NCBI RefSeq assembly: GCF_009737085.1
Contig: NZ_WOVL01000006.1
Coordinates: 151,051 to 215,050 of the forward strand
DNA from: Paenibacillus sp. NEAU-GSW1
Lineage (GTDB): Bacteria > Bacillota > Bacilli > Paenibacillales > Paenibacillaceae
Reading direction: 5' to 3'
DNA length: 64,000 bases
Of this stretch, positions 59,669 through 64,000 are shown piece after piece. The notes under the pieces are model-generated. The model was not told where the DNA came from. It did not search any database and saw only the letters and a list, made by a program, of their open reading frames with translations. The translations under genes were made by a program, and so were the position numbers. Position 1 is the stretch's first letter. Each line of letters starts with the position of its first letter.

Positions 59669-61495
59669 CTATTTTTTAAAGTGATAAGGCACCGTCGTAA
59701 CGATAACATTTCGCGTAAATAACAAATGCGTTCGAAGCATGAGACTGGATTGATTATGCAGGATGTTATGCCATGCTTTTTTCGGAATGAACTGCGGGAT
59801 AACTACCGTTACTTGATAGTTGGATTCTCTGGCTTTCCGTTCAACCGTATCGATAAATTTCATAAGCGGCTCTTTTAAATTCCGATACGGCGAATGAAGC
59901 GTAACCAATCGGACATCGGGCTGCCACTTTTTCCATTTCTGCTCGAAAGCCGCCTCTTCATCCCTTTCGAATGGAATGTGTACAGCAATAATCTGGTGAG
60001 CGTGGAGCGATTTCGCATAGTTAATCGAGTTTTCAACAACATGAGTTATGCCCGCTACAGGGACAATAATGATATTGCCTTCGATCGGAATGACCGGTTC
60101 GCAGCTCGATGTGCTTAATTGCTCGGCTACCGCCTCATAATGCTTATAAATGCGGGTTAACAGCAGCAAGATAAGCGGCATGAAGACCAGCACCGGCCAC
60201 ACTTGACCGAACTTGGTCAAGAAGAACATCATGCAGACGATAAAGCTGATGATCGCCCCGACTAAATTTATCGTTAGCTTGATCGGCCAGCCCTTTGGCC
60301 TCTCCCGCATCCACTTCAGCGTCATGCCGGTCTGAGAAAGCGTGAATGGAATAAATACACCGACTGCGTAGAGCGGAATCAAATGCTCGGTCTTGCCTTC
60401 AAACGCAATAATCAGCACAATGGACAGCAAGCCTAAGCTGATTATGCCGTTGGAATAGCCGAGACGGTCACCGCGAATCGAGAACATACGCGGAAAATAT
60501 TTGTCTTTCGACAGGTTGACCGCCAGCAGCGGGAATGCAGAATAACCGGTATTAGCCGCCAGAATCAAAATGAGGGCAGTTGTTCCTTGAATGAAAAAGT
60601 ACATGAAATTTCGTCCGAATACTTGCTCTGCAATATCGGAAACGACAGTCACTTCCGGGCGCGGGCTAATGCCGTAATAATAAGCCAGAAACACAATGCC
60701 TGAGAACAGGACCGCCAGCAAAATGCCCATCGCCATTAATGTTTTGGCGGCATTGTTCGGAGCAGGCGCTTTGAAATTCGGAATCGCATTTGAAATCGCT
60801 TCGACTCCCGTAAGCGCCGAGCTGCCGGATGCAAAAGCTTTTAATAGAAGGAAAAGGCTGATTCCGGCGACCGGCGTACCGAGCGAAGTATGCAGTTCCG
60901 GCGCAACGTCACCGGCGACAATCCGATAAATGCCGACGCCAATCAGTACGAATAATGCCAATACGAACAGATAAACAGGGTACGCGAGGACGGAAGCTGA
61001 TTCCGTTACGCCTCGCAAGTTCAGTATCGTAATGAACAGTACAAAGGTTACTGCAATGATGACATTGTATGAATGCAGGCTTGGAAAAGCGGATGTAATC
61101 GCATCCGTGCCAGCCGACACGCTTACGGCTACGGTCAAAATATAATCGACGAGCAAAGAACCGCCTGCGATCAGACCGGGAAAACGCCCTAAGTTTTGCT
61201 TGGATACAACATATGCCCCCCCGCCTTGCGGATAAGCGAAAATAATTTGCTGATACGAAAGAATGAGAGCAAGCAGCAATACAAGCACGCCGATGGCAAT
61301 CGGTATCGAGTACCAGAACGCAGCAGCTCCTACTGTCATAAGCACTATCAAGATTTGCTCCGGACCGTAAGCTACGGAGGATAAAGCGTCAGAAGACAGT
61401 ATCGCTAATGCTTTCGTTTTATTAAGCTTTTGTTCGCCGAGCTCCGTCGATTTCAAAGGTCTTCCGATTAAAATTCTTTTAAGAATGGCTAACAT
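59669..61495 (-). CDS. kimA: Potassium importer KimA (APC superfamily)
   Basis: The 608-residue protein has 12 membrane segments (start about residue 28; KTKALAILSSDALSSVAYGP is highly typical), including YPQGGGAYVVSK and ALTGVEAISNAIPNF. It ends with a cytoplasmic domain of about 150 residues with IIIVPVAGITHVVENSINYA. This size and domain layout match B. subtilis KimA, a high-affinity K+/H+ symporter. Its leader is a c-di-AMP riboswitch followed by a terminator, as in Bacillus, so expression falls when c-di-AMP (high potassium) is high. GGGGTGG precedes the ATG. Confidence 0.9.
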   Translation of the reverse strand: MLAILKRILIGRPLKSTELGEQKLNKTKALAILSSDALSSVAYGPEQILIVLMTVGAAAFWYSIPIAIGVLVLLLALILSYQQIIFAYPQGGGAYVVSKQNLGRFPGLIAGGSLLVDYILTVAVSVSAGTDAITSAFPSLHSYNVIIAVTFVLFITILNLRGVTESASVLAYPVYLFVLALFVLIGVGIYRIVAGDVAPELHTSLGTPVAGISLFLLLKAFASGSSALTGVEAISNAIPNFKAPAPNNAAKTLMAMGILLAVLFSGIVFLAYYYGISPRPEVTVVSDIAEQVFGRNFMYFFIQGTTALILILAANTGYSAFPLLAVNLSKDKYFPRMFSIRGDRLGYSNGIISLGLLSIVLIIAFEGKTEHLIPLYAVGVFIPFTLSQTGMTLKWMRERPKGWPIKLTINLVGAIISFIVCMMFFLTKFGQVWPVLVFMPLILLLLTRIYKHYEAVAEQLSTSSCEPVIPIEGNIIIVPVAGITHVVENSINYAKSLHAHQIIAVHIPFERDEEAAFEQKWKKWQPDVRLVTLHSPYRNLKEPLMKFIDTVERKARESNYQVTVVIPQFIPKKAWHNILHNQSSLMLRTHLLFTRNVIVTTVPYHFKK

Positions 61496-61571
61496 AATTC
61501 CACCCCGTACTTTCTGATCTGATCATTAAGTTCTTATTTATATTCTCCCGCATACGCCTTTTTAAGCGCAC

Positions 61572-61600
61572 GAAAAAACACAGGCAGGAGCCTGTGTTTT
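61572..61600 (-). terminator. Terminator of the c-di-AMP riboswitch
   Basis: Stem AAAACACAGGC/GCCTGTGTTTT (61590-61600 with 61575-61585) with a 4-base loop followed by a T-run, about 75 bases before the kimA ATG. It is the expression platform. Confidence 0.9.
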
Positions 61601-61604
61601 CAAC

Positions 61605-61765
61605 ACATGTCACAACCCTTCTCTCATTCAACGCTGACGAGGTTAGCTGACGGATTCGGACGGCGAGAGTCGCCCTACCTGACGGATCAGGATTCACCCC
61701 ATTCGAAGAATGCCCGCTTTCTCGGCAAGTCTTCAAGATTGGTTCCCCCGTTTTCCATTACGGAA
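61605..61765 (-). ncRNA. Cyclic di-AMP riboswitch (ydaO-yuaA) upstream of kimA
   Basis: The minus strand shows ACGGGGGAACC, GGGGTGAATCC, TAGGGCGACTC, CCGAATCCGTCAGCTAACCT and a GTTGAATGAGAG closing part, the conserved order of the ydaO/yuaA aptamer. The gene downstream (kimA) is a known target class. Confidence 0.92.
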
Positions 61766-61789
61766 ATTTAGCGATAAGGAATATTTAGT

Positions 61790-62915
61790 TTTCATTTCTT
61801 GGAGTACGGAGTAATATTACGCCTGCCGCCTAATATTGTAAAACACGCTTTAACGCTAAATTGGATGCTCTTTGCAAAAGGGCATTTAGTTATGCGCTTA
61901 CATAATGAGCTATCGCTCAAAAGCTTCGATTATTGTCCATTTGCTTCGTTTTTGCCCACTTTGAACAAAAAAAACGAAACCATTCGAATACAACGCTGCG
62001 AATTTTCCGTTAATTTCCACAAAAATAACACTCGATTAACTCAACAGGCCAGACCTAACTCTGCCATATTAGTTTCAATTATTGATTATATGCATAGAGG
62101 ATAGTGTCAAAATCTTTTGAAATGACTTTAAATGAAAGAAAGAGGGATTATATGAAAAAATCAGGTTCTAAGCCTAGACGTGGATCGCTACGTCCTAGTT
62201 GTCCTTTTAGAATAATTTTTTCACTGGGTATTACGATAAAACAAGCGTTAATTAAAACAGAAATCATTAGATTCAAACCAAACGGAAAAGTTTTCTTAAA
62301 TCTAAACTTGTACAAAATTATACTTTCCACTTAAACAATCGATTATATCCACAATCGCTAATTAATTTTCTTATACAACGTGGAGATGTTATTAGATTCA
62401 CGACAAGAGATAAGAGAATTGAAGTTGTAATTGTATAATAAAAATTCCCTTATTAAGCATTGAAGAGGGATTTATCTAAAAAAAACAGCAAAACAGTCAT
62501 GTACAAACAAGTAACTTTCTCTTCAAAATCAAAAACCTCCATCTTTCTTTAAATTAGTAAAATTTGTTTCGACCCTTATCTTATTTCGGTTATTTTTCCC
62601 AAAAATGAATACTGGCTTGAAAATAATCCTAAAAGCGACAATGCAGAGCAGAGAATACTACGACGTACTAGCTTTTAATATTAAATCGTTGCGAAGTGCA
62701 AATTCCAGTATAGTAAGATCCCTCTTAAGCATAAATCTTGTAGAATACTCCTCTTCACAGTTCCTATTTAAGACTCTCAATCTAGCCATAGCATCATCGA
62801 TACTCATCCAGGTGACGTAAAATAGTCTGTGTACCATGATCTGGAGTCTATCCAGAACATAAAAAAGTAGGGTATCCTCGGGATTGCGACATCACCAAGA
62901 GGAGGACCCTACTCG
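61790..62915. other. AT-rich gene-poor stretch
   Basis: Apart from the possible split gene at 62152-62438, no frame here has a convincing ribosome binding site or protein signature. Open frames at 61799-62104 and 62605-62820 lack support. Composition is much AT-richer than the backbone, and the transposase follows directly, which suggests an accessory boundary. Confidence 0.5.
62152..62438 (+). pseudogene. Possible small gene split by a frameshift
   Basis: ATG at 62152, with AGAGGGATT upstream, encodes MKKSGSKPRRGSLRPSCPF and continues to TAA at 62332-62334. A second frame overlaps that stop and reads on to TAA at 62436-62438, with LNNRLYPQSLINFLIQRGDV and IRFTTRDKRIEVVIV. Together they look like one protein of about 95 residues interrupted by a frameshift near 62315-62335. 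No family was recognised, and the region is AT-rich. Confidence 0.4.
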
Positions 62916-64000
62916 ATGATTAATATACCCGAAAATGCATTTAATGATCTACTTGAAAATACTGTTACCAAATTACTGCAAGAGAAGCTTGAACTGCTAC
63001 TTCGTGAAGAGATCAAAAACTTTTTGACAGTGGAGCATCCTAATTCGCGTAACAGTCGTAACGGTCACTACAAACGCACTTTCCAAACTCGCTACGGAAC
63101 GATTAATGAACTCCACGTGCCTCGCGACCGCAAAGGGACCTTCCAAACACGTCTGTTCCAGCCGTATCAACGACGGGAAGGTTGGCTCGAAGAGGCCATC
63201 ATCCACATGTACAAAGGCGGCATGAGCACACGCGAAGTGGCCAAATTTGTGGAAAGCATGTTCGGCGCGCAATACTCACCAACCACGATCAGCAACATTA
63301 CGCAGACGGTCATGGAGGACATCGAGCAGTGGCAGAACCGTCCGCTTGAGAAACGCTACTCCGTGATTTATCTAGATGGCCTCTACGTTAAACTCAAACG
63401 AAACACGGTAAGCAGCGAAGCCGTTTATTTGGCCATGGGAATTGATGAGAAAGGCATTCGCCAAATCCTCGGCTTCTATGTCGGCGGGCATGAAAGCTCC
63501 AACGGCTGGCGGGAGGTGCTCAAAGACCTCAAGAAGCGTGGTGCTACTGATGTACTTCTCGGTGTGTTTGACGGTTTGCCAGGCCTTGAAGAAGCTTTTC
63601 GTGAGATCTACCCAATGGCAGATGTCCAGCACTGCGTGGTCCATAAGGTGCGCGCGACATTCCCTAAAATCCGCGTTTCGGACAAGACGGAGTTTCTCGA
63701 GGACCTGAAACAGGTGTATACCGCTATCGATGGCGATGTCGCGAAAGCCGTGTTCGATGGTTTCAAGGACAAGTGGCGCAAACAGTACCCAAAGGAGGTG
63801 AAGTCCTGGGAAGAGCAGCTCCCAACGCTTCTGACCTTCTACAAGTACCCCGAACTAACAAGGCGGGCCATCTACACAACAAATCCGATCGAGCGTATGA
63901 ACAAAGAACTACGCAAACGATTAAAGCCGATGAATAGCCTTACTAATATTGAAGCGGCAGAAAAGATCATTTACCTGCAAGCACTAGATTACAACGAAAA
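62916..64000 (+). CDS. IS256-family transposase, 3' end outside the window
   Basis: The frame starts ATG at 62916 after AGGAGGACC and is open to the edge. It has the IS256 pattern: N-terminal SRNGHYKRTFQTRYGTI, LDGLYVKLK (first catalytic Asp), a GVFDGLPGLEEA-type block (second Asp), DVQHCVVHKVR and TNPIERMNKELRKR (Glu region). It moves the element by a DDE copy-out mechanism. The left end of the element is probably near 62817 (GTAAAATAGTCTGTGTACC), but its terminal repeat cannot be checked without the right end. Confidence 0.9.
   Translation, partial: MINIPENAFNDLLENTVTKLLQEKLELLLREEIKNFLTVEHPNSRNSRNGHYKRTFQTRYGTINELHVPRDRKGTFQTRLFQPYQRREGWLEEAIIHMYKGGMSTREVAKFVESMFGAQYSPTTISNITQTVMEDIEQWQNRPLEKRYSVIYLDGLYVKLKRNTVSSEAVYLAMGIDEKGIRQILGFYVGGHESSNGWREVLKDLKKRGATDVLLGVFDGLPGLEEAFREIYPMADVQHCVVHKVRATFPKIRVSDKTEFLEDLKQVYTAIDGDVAKAVFDGFKDKWRKQYPKEVKSWEEQLPTLLTFYKYPELTRRAIYTTNPIERMNKELRKRLKPMNSLTNIEAAEKIIYLQALDYNE

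Noticed and set aside
61799..62104. 101-residue frame upstream of the IS256 transposase
   Set aside because: It has no ribosome binding site and no coherent protein pattern in an AT-rich region.
62605..62820. 71-residue frame
   Set aside because: It lacks a ribosome binding site, is Ser/Leu-rich by chance and directly abuts the element end.
1..64000. CRISPR arrays, tRNA and rRNA genes
   Set aside because: No regularly spaced direct repeats, cloverleaf sequences or rRNA segments were seen anywhere in the window.

Overview
The window looks like a chromosome segment of a spore-forming Bacillales bacterium, most likely Paenibacillus or a close relative. GC content is moderate, ribosome binding sites are strong GGAGG types, and TTG/GTG starts are frequent. 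The gene order is a near-continuous Firmicute housekeeping and sporulation backbone: rpsA-like/plsC/cmk, prsW/ypeB, resABCDE, dacB-spmAB, scpAB, rib operon, ppiB-lysA, spoVA/spoIIA-sigF/dacF, nucleoside salvage, xerD/fur/spoIIM and bkd. Almost all genes lie on the minus strand. Protein calls rest on motifs and gene order read by eye, not on database searches.

Layout. 1-9.2 kb: S1-domain protein, PlsC, Cmk, a PilZ protein, YpeB, a tiny zinc-ribbon protein, PrsW, glutamate dehydrogenase, MecA, a lipoprotein deacetylase. 9.2-13.5 kb: CPBP protease, hypothetical proteins, rhodanese, serA. 13.6-19.5 kb: resE-resD-resC-resB-resA. 19.5-23.4 kb: rluB, spmB-spmA-dacB and the GerW-family gene ytfJ. 23.2-26.5 kb: an AT-rich inserted island. 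26.9-29.4 kb: DUF2953, scpB, scpA. 29.4-33.5 kb: ribH-ribBA-ribE-ribD under an FMN riboswitch. 33.6-43.3 kb: ppiB, lysA, spoVAF/AB/AA, sigF-spoIIAB-spoIIAA, dacF, pdp and a Spo0E-like phosphatase. 43.3-53.7 kb: pupG, deoB, xerD, DUF4227, ald, a subtilase, fur, spoIIM, nudF, mciZ, an M20 peptidase, prli42, lipB. 53.7-59.2 kb: bkd (branched-chain keto-acid dehydrogenase) genes with lpdV and DUF2627. 59.2-61.8 kb: an IS1182-type remnant, then kimA under a c-di-AMP riboswitch. 61.8-64 kb: an AT-rich gene-poor stretch and an IS256-family transposase cut by the window edge.

The main discovery candidate is the island at about 23,227-26,456. It sits inside ytfJ. A truncated native 5' end with its own promoter lies at the right edge, and a complete chimeric ytfJ with a replacement 5' end lies at the left edge. 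The two 5' copies share a 14-bp core at the break. Over 36 codons they differ at 20, of which 19 changes are silent. The island carries a small XRE regulator flanked by GACTATAGTC palindromes that resemble restriction-modification controller boxes, two small unknown proteins, and a 475-residue protein. That protein joins an HsdR_N-like PD-(D/E)XK nuclease domain to a tyrosine-recombinase fold lacking nearly all catalytic residues. No methyltransferase is present.

Functional themes. The sporulation genes cover forespore commitment (SpoIIAA/SpoIIAB/SigF behind a sigma-H/Spo0A-type promoter), engulfment (SpoIIM), cortex and core maturation (DacB, DacF, SpmA, SpmB), germination (YpeB, SpoVA, GerW) and mother-cell division control (MciZ). 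The Res genes make c-type cytochromes and sense respiration. LipB sits next to the lipoate-dependent Bkd complex. Riboflavin and potassium uptake are each governed by a recognisable riboswitch.
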